Assembly: GCA_037974335.1 (NCBI GenBank)
Contig: CM075724.1
Location: forward strand, 71,790,850 to 71,854,849
DNA: 64,000 nucleotides
Direction of reading: 5' to 3'
Source of the DNA: Prionace glauca
Lineage: Eukaryota; Chordata; Chondrichthyes; Carcharhiniformes; Carcharhinidae
Shown here: positions 10,522-22,080 of the stretch, piece after piece
Layout: every line of letters begins with the position of its first letter
How positions within the stretch are numbered: position 1 is the stretch's first letter
The notes under the pieces: model-generated
The model's input: only the letters and a program-made list of their open reading frames with translations
What the model was told of the DNA's origin: nothing
The model's database searches: none
Program-made: the position numbers and the translations under genes

Positions 10522-11602
10522 TAAGAACATAAGAAATAGGAACAGGAGGAGGCCATCTTGCTCCTCAAGCGTGCTCCACCATTCAATAAGATCATGGCTG
10601 ATCTGTCGTGTCTCAGTTCCACATTTCCGTCCTCTCCCCATAACCCTTAATCTCCTTGCCTATTAAAAACCTATCAACTCGTGTCTTAAAAATATTTAGC
10701 GAGGTAGTCTCCACCACTTCGACTGGCAGAGAATACCAAAGATTCAACACACTTTGAGTGAAGAAGTTCCTCCTCAACTCCGTTCTAAACCGTCCCCCTT
10801 TATCTTGAGGCTGTGCCCCCTAGCCCTACTGTCCTTTCTAAGCGGGAAGAGCCTCTCCACCTCTCTCCTATCCATCCCATTCATCATCTTATATGTCTCA
10901 ATGAGATCTTCCCTCATTCTTCCAATTTTAGAAGAATACAAGCCTAGTTTATTCAGCCTCTGCTCATAGTTCAACCCCCTCAACTCCGGTATCAGCCTAG
11001 TAAACCTCCTCTGCACTCCCTCCAAGGCCAAAATATCCTTGCGTAAGTGCAGTGACCAAAACTGCACACAGTACTCCAGCTGCAGCCTCACCAGTGCCCT
11101 ATACAACTGCAGCAAGACCTCCCTAGTTTTATATTCAATCCCCCTCACTATGAAGGCCAGCATCCCATTTGCCTTCCTGACCACCTGCTGCAATTGTAGG
11201 CTGGGTTTTTGCGACTCATGCACAAGGACCGCGAGGTCCATCTGTACTGTCGCATACTGCAGTTTTTCGCCATGTAAGTAATAGTCCTTCCTACCATTAT
11301 TCCTAACAAAGTGGACAACCTCACATTCGCCAACATTAACTTCCATTTGCCAGTTCCTGGCCCATTCACTCAGCCTATCTAGATCCTTCTGCAGACTCTT
11401 CACACACTCCGACTAAGACGCTTGCCGGGAGTTGTAGTTTTTTTTTCGGGCCCCTAACCCTATAAATTAGCGTAGAGAGGATACCCGATTCTCTACACTG
11501 GTAGAGAATCCCACCCTCCCACCTCCTCTAACCTAAATTATATGTGTGGGTAAGTTTTTCTTTTTAATATTTTTATTTCTTCTGCTGGTAATAGTTTCAG
11601 GG

Positions 11603-12526
11603 ATGGCAGTTCAGGCAGTGTGCTGCATCTCCTGTGGGATGTATGTGGTGAGGGACTCCAGTAGTGTTACAGGGGATTTTACTTGTAGGAAGTGCGTTAG
11701 AATGCAGCTTCTGGAGGAGCGTGTAAAGGAGTTGGAGTTGGAAGTAGGGGAGCTCCGCAAAATTCGGGATGCAGAGGTGGACATTGATAGGAGTTATAGG
11801 GAGTTAGTCACTCCTAGAAACCAGTCTTGGGTCACTGCCAAGAGGAGGGGAAAGAAGCAAGTGGGGGGAAAATCCCCTGGGGCTGTTCCCCTCCAAAATA
11901 GGTTTTCGGTCCTGGAGGCTACAGTTGAGGAGGGATCGACTGGGGATAGCCAAAGGGAGCAGGTCTCTGGGGATGAGCCTACTGTAAAAGCTCAGGTGGT
12001 TAGGGGTAGCCAAAGATTAGGTCTTGTAATTGGGGACTCCACCGTTAAAGGGACGGATAGGAGAGTCGGTAACAATGATAGGAACTCAGGGCTGGTGTGT
12101 TGCCTACCAGGGGCTGGGGTCCAGGATGTCTCAGAGAGGATATTCAAGACTCTCAGGGGAGAGGGGGATCAACCCCAAGTTATTATTCATGTGGGGACGC
12201 ATGATATAGGAAGGCTAAGGGAAGGGGACATTAAACAGAGATTCATGGAGTTGGGGTGGAAGCTAAAGGCCAAGACAGACAGAGTGGTTATCTCTGGACT
12301 CTTGCCTGTGCCACGGGATAGTTTAGAGAGGAATAGAGGGAGGGAAAGCTTGAACTCGTGGCTGAGGGGATGGTGCAGGAGGGAGGGGTTTAAGTACTTG
12401 AACAATTGGGGCTCGTTCTGGGGAAGGTGGGACCTTTATCAGAGGGATGGGATTCACCTGAACCAAAGGGGAACAAATATCCTGGGAGGTAAATTTGTTA
12501 AGGTTATGCGGAGTGGTTTAAACTGA
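11603..12526 (+). CDS. CR1-X ORF1: zinc-knuckle, coiled-coil, SGNH esterase-like protein
   Basis: ORF1 from the first in-frame ATG encodes 307 residues. The order is a Cys cluster (CCISCGMY...CRKC, two C-x2-C pairs about 20 residues apart), a coiled coil (LEERVKELELEVGELRK), a basic linker, and an SGNH/GDSL-esterase-like domain. Catalytic blocks are LVIGDST (block I Ser), IIHVGTHD and DGIHLNQRG (Asp-x-x-His). Esterase-bearing ORF1 proteins are known in CR1 elements and are thought to act in the ribonucleoprotein. The block III Asn found as HVGAND in the Z copy is His here, so the esterase is probably impaired. The open frame continues upstream to 11546 without an ATG. Confidence 0.8.
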   Translation: MAVQAVCCISCGMYVVRDSSSVTGDFTCRKCVRMQLLEERVKELELEVGELRKIRDAEVDIDRSYRELVTPRNQSWVTAKRRGKKQVGGKSPGAVPLQNRFSVLEATVEEGSTGDSQREQVSGDEPTVKAQVVRGSQRLGLVIGDSTVKGTDRRVGNNDRNSGLVCCLPGAGVQDVSERIFKTLRGEGDQPQVIIHVGTHDIGRLREGDIKQRFMELGWKLKAKTDRVVISGLLPVPRDSLERNRGRESLNSWLRGWCRREGFKYLNNWGSFWGRWDLYQRDGIHLNQRGTNILGGKFVKVMRSGLN

Positions 12527-12557
12527 TTCAGAGGGGGGGGGTGGGATCCTGAGTAGA

Positions 12558-15418
12558 GTGGGTGAAAGTGAGGGGGGCGTAGATGGGGACTGCAATGCCC
12601 GGCATTGCGGGGGAGGGGCGGAACAGGGTTTGGAATGTGGTTTGAAATGTGTATACTTTAATGCGAGGAGTATTCGCAATAAGGTGGATGAACTTGCAGC
12701 GTGGACCAGTACCTGGGACTTCGATGTTGTGGCCATTTCAGAGACTTGGATAGGGCAGGGTCAGGAATGGATGTTGCAGGTCCCGGGGTACAAATGCTTT
12801 AATCGGAGTAGACAAGGAGGTAGAAGGGGGGGGGGGGGTGGGGTAGCATTATTGGTCAAGGACTGTATCTCAGTGTCAGAGAGGAACTTTGATGAGGACT
12901 TGTCCGTTGAGGTAATATGGGCGGAGATTAGACATAGGAGAGGAGAGGTCACCCTGTTGGGAGTCTTTTATAGACCTCCAAAAAGTTCTAGAGAGGTTGA
13001 GGAAAGGATTGCGGAGACGATCCTTGTTAGGAGTGAAAGTAATGGGGTATTTGTTATGGGGGACTTTAACTTTACTCATGTAGATTGGAATTGCTACAGC
13101 TCTGGCTCGTTAGAGGGGTCAGTTTTTGTTCAAAGTGTGCAAGAAGGTTTTTTGACTCAGTATGTAGATAGGCCGACGAGAGGTGAGGCTATATTGGATT
13201 TGGTGCTCGGTAATGAGCCAGACCAGGTGCTAGACTTGGAAGTTGGTGTACAGTTTGGGGATAGTGATCACAATTCGATTACGTTCACCTTAGTGATGGA
13301 AAGGGATAGGCATGAACCTCGGGTCAGTAGTTTCAGCTGGGGGAAGGGTAATTATGAGGCTATTAGGATAGAATTAGGAAGCATTGGTTGGAATGGGAGA
13401 TTACAGGGACTGGGAACATCCGAGATGTGGAGATTTTTCAAGGAGCAGCTATTGCGGGTCTGTGATAAGTATATCCCTGTCAGGCAAGGAGGATTTGGTA
13501 GGCCCAGGGAACCGTGGTGCACCAAAAAAGTTGATTCGTTGGTTAGGAAGAAAAAGGAGGCTTATGTTCGGATGAGGCTTGAGGGCTCAGGTAGTGCATT
13601 AGAAAGTTTTAGATTGGCTAGGAGGGAGTTGAAGAGGGAGTTAAGAAGGGCCAAAAGAGGGCATGAGATGATTTTGGCTGATAGGATTAAGGAGAACCCT
13701 AAGGCGTTTTACAGGTATGTCAAGAACAGAAGGTTGGTTAGGACAAGATTAGGGCCAGTTACAGACAGTAGAGGGAAGTTGTGTGTGGAACCGGAGGAGA
13801 TTGGAGAGGCGTTGAACCAATATTTCTCTTCGGTGTTCACGCAAGGGGACAGGAATGTAGCTGAGGAGGACACTGGGGTGCAGGGGTGTGAAATAGATAG
13901 TATTGCAGTTGATACGGGGGATGTGCTGGATATTTTAGAAGGTTTGAAAATAGATAAGTCCCCTGGTCCAGATGGGATTTACCCTAGGATTCTTTGGGAG
14001 GCAAGAGGGGTGATTGCGGAGCCTCTGGCTCTGATCTTCAGGTCATCGTTAGTCTCTGGTATAGTACCAGAAGATTGGAGGACAGCAAATGTTGTCCCAT
14101 TGTTTAAGAAGGGGAGAAGGGACTTCGCTGGGAATTATAGACCGGTGAGTCTTACTTCTGTGGTGGGTAAGGTTTTGGAAAGGATTATTAGAGACAGGAT
14201 TTATAGTTATTTGGAAAGTAATGAGTTGATTAGAGATAGTCAGCATGGTTTTGTAGCGGGTAGGTCATGCCTTACTAACCTTATCGAGTTTTTTGAGAAA
14301 GTGACCAAAGAGGTGGATTGGGGTAAGGCAGTTGATGTGGTGTATATGGATTTTAGCAAGGCGTTTGATAAGGTTCACCATGGTAGGCTTCTGCAGAAAA
14401 TGCAGATGTATGGGATTGGGGGTGATCTAGGTAATTGGATCAGGAATTGGCTAGCAGATAGGAGACAGAGAGTGGTGGTTGATGGAAAATATTCGTCATG
14501 GAGTTCGGTTACAAGTGGTGTGCCTCAGGGATCTGTTTTGGGGACACTGCTGTTTGTAATTTTTATTAATGATCTGGATGAGGGTATAGTTGGGTGGATT
14601 AGTAAGTTTGCTGATGACACCAAAGTCGGAGGTGTGGTAGATTGTGAGGAAGGGTGTCATAGTTTGCAGGATGACTTCGAAAGGTTGCAGAGCTGGGCTG
14701 AGAGGTGGCGAATGGAGTTTAATGTGGAGAAGTGTGAGGTAATTCATTTCGGTAGGAATAACAGATGTGTTGAGTATAGGGCTAACGGGAGGACTTTGAA
14801 TAGTGTGGAGGAGCAGAGGGATCTAGGTGTATGTGTACATAGATCCCTGAAAGTTGGGAATCAAGTAGATAAAGTTGTTAAGAAGGCATACGGAGTTTTG
14901 GCGTTTATTGGTAGGGGGATTGAATTTAGGAGTCGCAGCGTCATGATGCAACTGTACACATCTCTGGTGCGGCCGCACTTGGAGTTTTGTGTGCAGTTCT
15001 GGTCCCCACATTACAAGAAGGATGCAGAGGCATGGAGAGGGTGCAGAGGAGGTTTACCAGGATGTTGCCTGGTATGGAGGGGAGATCCTATGAGGAGAGA
15101 TTGAGAGATTTGGGGTTGTTTTCGCTGGAAAGAAGGCGGCTAAGAGGGGATCTCATTGAAACATATAAGGTGATTAGAGGTTTAGACAGGGTAGATAGTG
15201 ATAGCCTTTTTCCTAGGATGGAGAAAGCTAGCACGAGGGGGCACGATTTTAAATTAAGGGGGGGTAGTTAATGGACAGATGTCAGGGGTAGGTTCTTTAC
15301 CCAGAGGGTGGTGAGGGACTGGAATGCCCTGCCAGCTGCAGTTGTAAATGCACCTAGTTTGGGGGCGTTTAAAAGATCTGTGGATAGGTTTATGGATGAA
15401 AAGGGATTGGTTTAGGCT
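12558..15418 (+). CDS. CR1-X ORF2: endonuclease and reverse transcriptase (two lesions)
   Basis: The APE-type endonuclease comes first: YFNARSIRNK, ISETWIG, GVFYRPP, MGDFNFTHVDW, LDLVLGN and GDSDHNSI. RT follows: [56 protein letters not shown] and KFADDTK. One base is lost near 15028, in the segment equivalent to DVEALERVQ, shifting the frame. A TAA at 15269-15271 replaces a Tyr codon (SYRTD in other copies). The protein would end at 15416-15418. The frame has no ATG before the conserved endonuclease start; the aligned position of the Z-copy ATG is TTG (12642). The first in-frame ATG is inside the endonuclease domain. Confidence 0.85.
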
Positions 15419-16527
15419 AGTGGGTCATTGTTTTGTAACTGGTCGGCGCAACATCGTGTGCCGAAGGGCCTGTTCTGCGCTGTAATGTTCTATGTTCTAT
15501 GTTCTATGTTCCGCACAATTTGCCATTCCACCAATCTTGGTGTCATCAGCAAATTTCGACACTATACACTCGGTTCCCTCCTCCAGATCATCTATATAAA
15601 TAGTAAATAGCTGAGGCCCCAGCACCGACCCCTGGGGCACTCCACTCGTCACCAATCGCCAATCTGAATAGCACCCATTGACCCCCACTCTCTGCCTCCT
15701 ATTTGACAGCCAAACTTCTATCCACACTAACATGCTCCCTGACCTTCTGTAATAACCTCTTGTGAGGCACCTTGTCAAACGCCTTTTGAAAATCAAGAAA
15801 CTCCACATCCACCGGCTCTCCTCTATCCACCGCCCTAGACACATCCTCATAGAACTCCAATAAATTCGTCAGACACAACTTCCCCTTAACAAAACCGTGC
15901 TGCGTCTGCTCTATCAAACAATTCTCCTCAAGATGCCTCGCTATTTTCTCCTTGATCACGGATTCTAACATTTTACCTACAACAGACGTTAAACTAACCG
16001 GCCTATAATTCCCTGCCTTTTGCATGCCACCCTTCTTAAACAATGGCGTAACATTAGCCATTTTCCAATCTTCCGGCACTTCCCCGGAATCCAGCTACGT
16101 TTGGAAAATAATCACCAAAGCATCCACTATCACTTCTGCCATTTCTTTCAGAATCCTTGGATGCATTCCGTCCGGTCCTGGGGACGTGTCCACAATCAGT
16201 CCCTCCATTCTGTCGAGCACAGCCTCTCTGGTAACAATAATGTCATTCAAGCCCTCCAATCCTACCATCTTTCCATCGCTAACACCCAGCAAATTATTCA
16301 CGTCCTCCTCCGTGAAGACCAAAACAAAAAAGTTATTCAAGGCCTCAGCCATTTCCCCATCCCCGACCACTAAGTCCCCCCTCCAATCTTCTAAGGGTCC
16401 AACGTTCACCCCAGCCAGCCTCTTCCTTTTTATATATTTATAACAACTTTTGCTATCCTTTTTTTATGTTAAGCACTAGCCTAGCTTCATACTTTATCCT
16501 ACCCTTCTTTATCAACTTCTGTCTATC

Positions 16528-16680
16528 AGGTTTCAGATGGACAAGGGAATTAAGGGTTATAGAGAGAAAGCAGGAAAGTGGAACTGATCCACTTCAGATC
16601 AACCACGATCTTGTTAAATGGCGGGGCAGGCTCGAAGGGCTAGATGGCCTACTCCTGCTCTTATTTCTTATGTTCTAGAG
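16528..16680 (+). mobile_element. CR1 3' terminal fragment
   Basis: It runs from TCAGATGGACAAGGGAATTA through GGCTCGAAGGGCTAGATGG to CTTATTTCTTATGTTC. This is the last 150 bp of a CR1-type element with a TTCTTATG-type tail, on the plus strand. Confidence 0.75.
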
Positions 16681-16689
16681 TTAATCTCT

Positions 16690-17190
16690 TTTCGTCATGA
16701 ATGAACCAAAGTTGAAATGAGGTCAAGAAGTGAATGGTCCTCGTGGAACCCAGTCTGAGCATCATTGAACACGTTTATTGCTCAGCAAGTGGTGCTTGAT
16801 AGCTCTTGCTGATCCTTGCATCACTCCATCAATTTACTGATGATCCAGGACAGATTGATGGGTTAGTCATTAATCCAGTTGGACACATCCTGTTTCTGGT
16901 GCACAGGACATATTGCCCGGTAGTTGCATGCAAACAGCTTGATCAGATGCATAGCATATTCTGGAGCACAAGTATTCAATATTATTGCTGGAATATTGTC
17001 AGAGTTCAGCGACTTTGCAGTGTCCAATGCCGTCGGCCGTTTCCTGCTATAAAATGGAGTAAATTGGAATGACTGAAGGCTGACTTTTGTGATGGTGGGA
17101 GCCAAGTTGAATCATTTGGTCTGCAACTTTTACAGATGCACCACAGAAAGAGTTCTCTCTGTTTGTATCATAGATTAGTATTGTTCCAGC
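16690..17190 (-). mobile_element. LINE RT fragment, inverted homologue of 1860-2430
   Basis: The minus strand encodes FYSRKRPTALDTAKSLNSDN followed by IPAIILNTCAPEYAMHL, matching the plus-strand fragment near 2 kb. Both are incomplete. Confidence 0.5.
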
Positions 17191-17194
17191 TCTG

Positions 17195-17600
17195 TCCAAG
17201 ACTGCAAAAAAAACCTGCGAAATGTCGTAAACGAAGCTCAGTCCATCACGCAAACCAACCTCCCATCCGTAGACTCTGTCTAACTTTCCCGCTGCTCGTT
17301 AAGCAACTAGCATAATCCATGACGCCACACACTTCGGACATATTCTTTTCCACTTTCTTTCCTCGGGAAAAAGTTACAAAATTTTGAAGACACGTACCAA
17401 TCGACTCAAAAACAACTTCTGTTTCGGTGTCATCAAACTTTTAACCTCTTATTAAGTTTATGTGTCTCTCCACCCGATCTATAACTGTAACACAACTTTC
17501 TGTATGTCAGTTATGCTTTCACTGTATTGCGCGCAAGGAGCAATACTTTTCACTGCGTTTTAATACACGTGAAAATAATAAATCAAATCAAGTCAAAAAG
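17195..17600 (+). mobile_element. L2/Rex-like LINE 3' end
   Basis: The plus strand has the 3' landmarks of this type: a GGGAAAAAGTTAC segment, CGTACCAATCGACTCAA, GCAATACTTTTCACTG and an AATAATAAATCAAATC tail. The minus-strand copy at 36935-38770 ends in the same AAATC-repeat tail, so the two probably belong to one family. Confidence 0.7.
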
Positions 17601-17807
17601 AATCACCCACGACTTTCTCCAACTACGTGACATACGCCCACTGGACAACTCCTTTCTGCCGTAGCAATGAAAGCTATTCATCTCATAACGCTCTTCATCT
17701 AATTCCTTTAATACACTTCTGCTGTAGATTTCGGTGGATAGAACGGCCAAGATTATGCCCCTAAATCGAACAAGATACAATTTACAGGAGTAATTTAGGA
17801 CTCTTAT

Positions 17808-18089
17808 CCTGATCGTGAAATACGTAGCTGTCGTTGGCTGGCATTCTGACAGAAATATGAGAAATTTGGCAGGTATAAACGGACCCGATGTCAACAGGTT
17901 TGAGAGAGCTGGAAACCTGATACAATCCCTCCTCGTTCTGCCATTCTGTAGTATTAACTCCACTTCTAAGTTCCCTGTCGTTTTTGTACCAAGTGAGGTT
18001 GAAATCTTTGGGGAAGAAAGCAGCTGTTTTACAGAGCAGTGCGAGGGTCGGAGAGGTCAGGAGCATTATCTTCACAGGTGTTGGCGGCA
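17808..18089 (-). CDS. Unit A exon 3: Ig C1-set domain with defective splice donor
   Basis: The 282-nt exon (94 codons, phase 1 at both ends) follows a TTTGCAG acceptor. It encodes a C1-set domain: Cys in LALLCKTAAFFPKDF, Trp in NLTWYKND, and Cys in SVYTCQISH. Sequons NLT, NTT and NDS are present. The reading frame is intact and all canonical C1 residues are kept. The donor, however, reads CAGG|ATAAGA, while the paralogous exon in unit B (46426-46702) has CAGG|GTAAGA. A single G-to-A change at donor position +1 should stop normal splicing. As the exon is a multiple of three with matching phases, skipping it would keep the frame from V to TM. Confidence 0.8.
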
Positions 18090-18529
18090 CTGCAAATGAA
18101 TTAATGGACAGGAATTAAAATCGCTATTCTTGAATTGCACCCAGGGAAAAGAACAGAAAAGCAATGCCTTCCTGGAAGGGAGAACATGTGGCAGCTGGAT
18201 TAGGAGAATCTGGTTGCCGCAATAATTTGCGTTGCCTGAAGCAGTGAGCGGAATTATATTTATTTACTATCTTCAGTGACCATGCTGAGGGGAGATCCAC
18301 TGTGCACTGAACTAAACTTAAGTTCCAATTATACTGAACCAGGTAGTGAGAAGTCTCAGCTCTCTCTGAAAGTGTTTCATCACAGTTCAGATATTTAGAA
18401 TCGTCAATGGTCAAATACGCAGTATACAAAATGAGACATGCCAAAGAAGTAAAATGGACCCGTTATCTCAACATTGCACTTTTACATGTGTCCCTGACCA
18501 TGATTCCCCAGGAATAGATTCAATTTCAA

Positions 18530-18985
18530 TGAACAAAGAACAAAGAATAACACACACGGAAACAGACCCTTCAGCCCAACGAGCCCGTGCCGCCATTTTA
18601 ACAATGTGCTTTTCCTCCTCCACACTTGACCCATGTCTATGCTTATGGCACCCACATTAGAAACCAGATTGAAGGGAGAATAATTTAGGGACAATTTGTT
18701 ATACCAATCTGCCTAAGAGCACATCTTTGGGGTGTGGGAGGAAATGGGAGCGCCCGGAGGAAAGCCCGCAACTACAGGGAGAATGTGCAAACTCCCACAG
18801 ATACTGGCCCAAATCCATGTATCGGCACAGCAAACAGTGATAGTCACTGAGCTGTCGTGGTGTCCATCTGCTGGTCCACAAGTGACGCAAAGTACGAGGC
18901 TATTCTCGAAACATCCAAGAGCAGCCCGTGCATGACCCAGTGCGTATATGTCCCTTGCAGAGAAAAAGGTGAACTGACGCACCTG
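18530..18985 (-). mobile_element. SINE-like repeat, copy 1
   Basis: About 450 bp that recurs in the opposite orientation at 31380-31855. Shared landmarks are AGCCCAACGAGCCCGTGCC at the tail side, the CATCTTTGGGGTGTGGGAGG segment and the CAGCAAACAGTG segment. The core with CTCCCACA resembles the body of the tRNA-derived SINEs. The tRNA-like head was not identified with certainty. Confidence 0.6.
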
Positions 18986-19029
18986 TGGAGTAAAATAGAA
19001 AAACATCAACACATGTAACAGCTGATTTC

Positions 19030-22000
19030 CAGGAACGTCCCGAGGCTCTGAACCTTATTTAAAACAGTCTCCTATAACCCTCCATCCTATTTCGCTCATG
19101 TGTCTATCTAAGTAAACCTTAAACAAGTCCAGCGTGCCTGCCTCCACCACCTTATTTGGCAGTGCATTCCAAACCCCCACAACCCTCTGTGTGAAAAACC
19201 TCCTTCTCGCATCCAAATTATACCTCACCCCCTTCACCTTAAGCCCGTGGCCCCTCGTGATATTTGTCTCCAATCTAAGAAAAAGCCTGCAACTGTTTAC
19301 TCTATCTATACCCTTCATTATCTTATACACCTCTATTAGGTCCCCCCTCAATCTCTGTCTTTCTAAGGAAAACAGCCCCAATTTATCCAATCTTTCCTCA
19401 TAACCCAGTCCTTCCATACCAGGCAGCAGCCTGGTAAACCTCCTCTGCACTCTCTCCAGGGTCTCCACGTCCTTCCGGTAGTAAGGTGACCAGAACTGGA
19501 CGCAGTCCTCCAAATGCAGTCTAACCAACGTTCTATAGAACTGCAGCATTCGACGCCAGCTCTTGTACTCTATATCCCTTCCTATAAAGGCTAGCATACT
19601 TTAAGCTTTCTTCACAATCTTCTCCACCTGTGTTGCCACCTTCAAAGACTTGTGCACTTGCACTCCCAGGTCCCTCTGCATTTCTATACTCTTAATAGGT
19701 CTACCCTTTATCATATAACTTCCCTCTACATTATTTCTTCCAAAATGCATCACCTCGCATTTATCAGGATTAAATTCCATCTGCCATTTATCTGCCCAAT
19801 ATACAAGCCTATCTATATCCTGCTGTCAGACACTTCTCCTCACTGTCCGCCAATCCTGCCATCTTTGTGTCATCTGCAAACTTGCTGATCACACCACGTA
19901 CACTCTCTTCCAAGTCATTTATATATATTACGAATAAAAGAGGTCCCAGTACTGAGCCCTGCGGCACACCACTGGCGACAGACCTCCAGCTAAAAAAGGA
20001 CCCTTCCACTACTACTCTCTGTCGCCTCTTAGCAAGCCAGTTCTCAACCCATCTAGATCCCTGTCCTTGTATCCCATGAGCCTTAATCTTTTCAATCAAC
20101 CTACCATGAAGGGCTTTGTCAAACGCCTTACTGAAATCCATATAAATGACATCAACAGTTCATCCTTCGTCAACAGTTTTTGTCACCTCCTCAAAAAATT
20201 CTACCAGATTCGTAAGGCAAGCGAAGCCATGCTGCGTATTCCTAATCAGATTGCAACACTCCAAACACGTGTACATCCTATCCCTAAGAATTTTTTCCAA
20301 CAACTTTCCTACCACTGACGTCAAACTCACCGACCTATAATTACCAGGGTTATCCCTAGTGCCCTTTTTAAACTGTGGTACCACATTCGCTGTCCTCCAG
20401 TCCTCTGGGACCACACCTGTGTCCAAAGAAGAGACAAAGATTTGAGTCAGAGGCCCAGCAATTTCATCTCTCACCTCCCCTAAGCAGCCTGGGATAAATG
20501 CCATCAGGCCTCAGACATTTATCAGTTTTTATGCTGCCTAAAAACCCTAACATTTCCTCCCTCGTAATGGATATTTCTTTCAACTGGTGTACAGCTCCCT
20601 CCAAGACAGCACAAGACACCAGGCCCCTCTCCTTCATGAACACTGACGCAAAGTATTCATTCAGGATCTCCCCTATTCCCTCAGACTCTAAGGACAGTTC
20701 CCCTCCTCCGTCCCTAAAAGGACCGATTTTCCCTCTAACCGCCCTTTTGTTCCTCATATAAGAGTAAAATGCCTTTGGATTTTCCTTAATCCTATCCGCC
20801 AAAGCCATTTCATGCCACCTTTTCGCCCTTCTAACTCCCCTTTTGAGATCCCTCCTACTCTCTCTATATTCCTCTATTGCTCTCTCGATTCCCAGTTGCT
20901 TAGACTTAACATATGCCTCTCTCTTCTTCCTGACCAAGTCCTCAATATCTCCTGTAGTCCACGGCTCTCTAACCCAACCTTTCCCATCCTTTCTCTTAAC
21001 TGGCACATGTCTTTCCTGCAACCTTTTCAGTTTTCCCTTCAAAGCCTCCCAATTGCCGAACGTGGACTTACCCACAAATAACCTCTCCCAATTAGTATTC
21101 ATTAGCTCATGCCTAATCCAGCTGTAACTTGCCTTCCTCCAGTTTAGCACCCTCCCCCTCGCCCAACACTCATCTTTTTTCCATTATTATGCTAAAGTAG
21201 ACAGAATTGTGGTCACTGTTAGACACATGTTCACCCACTGCAACTTCAACCACCTGACCTGGTTCATTACCCAAAACTAAATCCAGTATAGCCCCCTCCC
21301 TAGTCGGGCTAGTTACATACGGCTCTGAGGACCTTCTAGCACACATTTTACAAATTCCTCCCCAACCGAACCCCCAAATCTCGGCACCTTCCAATCCACT
21401 CCAGGAAGATTAAAATTTCCCACGACAATAATCCTGTTCTTTCTGCACCTATCCAAAATCACTTTACATATGCCTTCTTCCACTGCCCATGGGCTGTTGG
21501 GTGGCGTATAGTACACCCCTAGCATAGTAATTGATCCCTTCCTATTCCGCAACTCCACCCACAGCAACTCAATCCCTAACTCCTCTATATTATCCTCCCT
21601 TTGCACCGCTGTGATGTGCTCCTTAACTAACAACGCCACCCCACCACCTCTCTGCAAGCCTCCTCTGACAGGCCTAAAACACTGACACCCAGGAATATTT
21701 AACTGCCAGTCCTGCCCTTCCTTTAACCACGTTTCCTTCACTGCCACCACATCTAGATTCCTCACGAACGTTAAGGCCCTAAGCCCATCCGTTTTACCCG
21801 TTACACTCCTTGCATTAAAACAGACATAATCCAAACCTCCAGGCCCACTCGGATCCTTCTTCCGCCCGGGTGATTTTCCTCTCAACCAAACCTACCCTGT
21901 CACCCAACTCGCTCCCAATCCCAGTGCCTACTGAGCTATGGGTCTCGTTTCCCCACCCCCTCCCCCCCCACTCCCCACCCCCCCATATTAGTTTAAACCC

Positions 22001-22080
22001 TGCCGAAACACTCCAGCTAACCTCCCAGCTAAGAAATTTGTGAGACTTCTTTCCTGGTAAAACTGTCGCCGACAGCATAC
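19030..22080 (-). mobile_element. CR1 subfamily W, ORF2 copy
   Basis: About 3 kb on the minus strand. It starts in the G-rich ORF1-ORF2 spacer (C-tract near 21955-21985), followed by endonuclease (VCFNARSVTGKTDG, VKETWLK, GVYYTPP, GNFNLPGVDW, SNSDHNSV) and RT ([54 protein letters not shown]). At least four frame breaks lie between blocks at 21313-21885, 20464-21150, 20160-20504, 19809-20141 and 19055-19597. ORF1 is absent. It sits in the V-C1 intron of unit A. Confidence 0.85.

Larger units (their letters stand above)
11413..15510 (+). mobile_element. CR1 subfamily X, nearly full length
   Basis: A 4.1-kb element with a 5' UTR (11413-11602), ORF1, a 31-nt G-rich spacer, ORF2, a 3' UTR and a TGTTCTATGTTCTATG tail ending at about 15510. 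It is the only copy in the window with both ORFs largely readable. It is inserted in the opposite orientation into CR1-Z, with at most a few bases (TCCG) shared by the two sides. Confidence 0.9.
10522..16525 (-). mobile_element. Older CR1-Z, split by a younger CR1
   Basis: Minus-strand Z sequence runs from its 3' tail at 10522 to 11412 (RT C-terminus) and resumes at 15511-16525 ([45 protein letters not shown] and linker). The two parts are consecutive: the left ends at CACACTCCG and the right resumes at TCCGCACAATTTGCC, as in the unbroken Z copy near 54780. A plus-strand CR1-X fills the gap. The Z copy has several frame breaks. Confidence 0.85.
7103..17807. other. Intron 3 of unit A, LINE-rich
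   Basis: The 10.7-kb interval between the C1 and TM exons is mostly LINE sequence (7590-8515 and 9105-17600). Outside those blocks, 7103-7590 and 8515-9105 are AT-rich with no recognised feature. Confidence 0.55.

Noticed and set aside
17801-17812. An AT-AC (U12-type) intron to explain the AT donor after C1
   Set aside because: The U12 donor consensus ATATCC is absent (ATAAGA here) and the paralogue has an ordinary GTAAGA.
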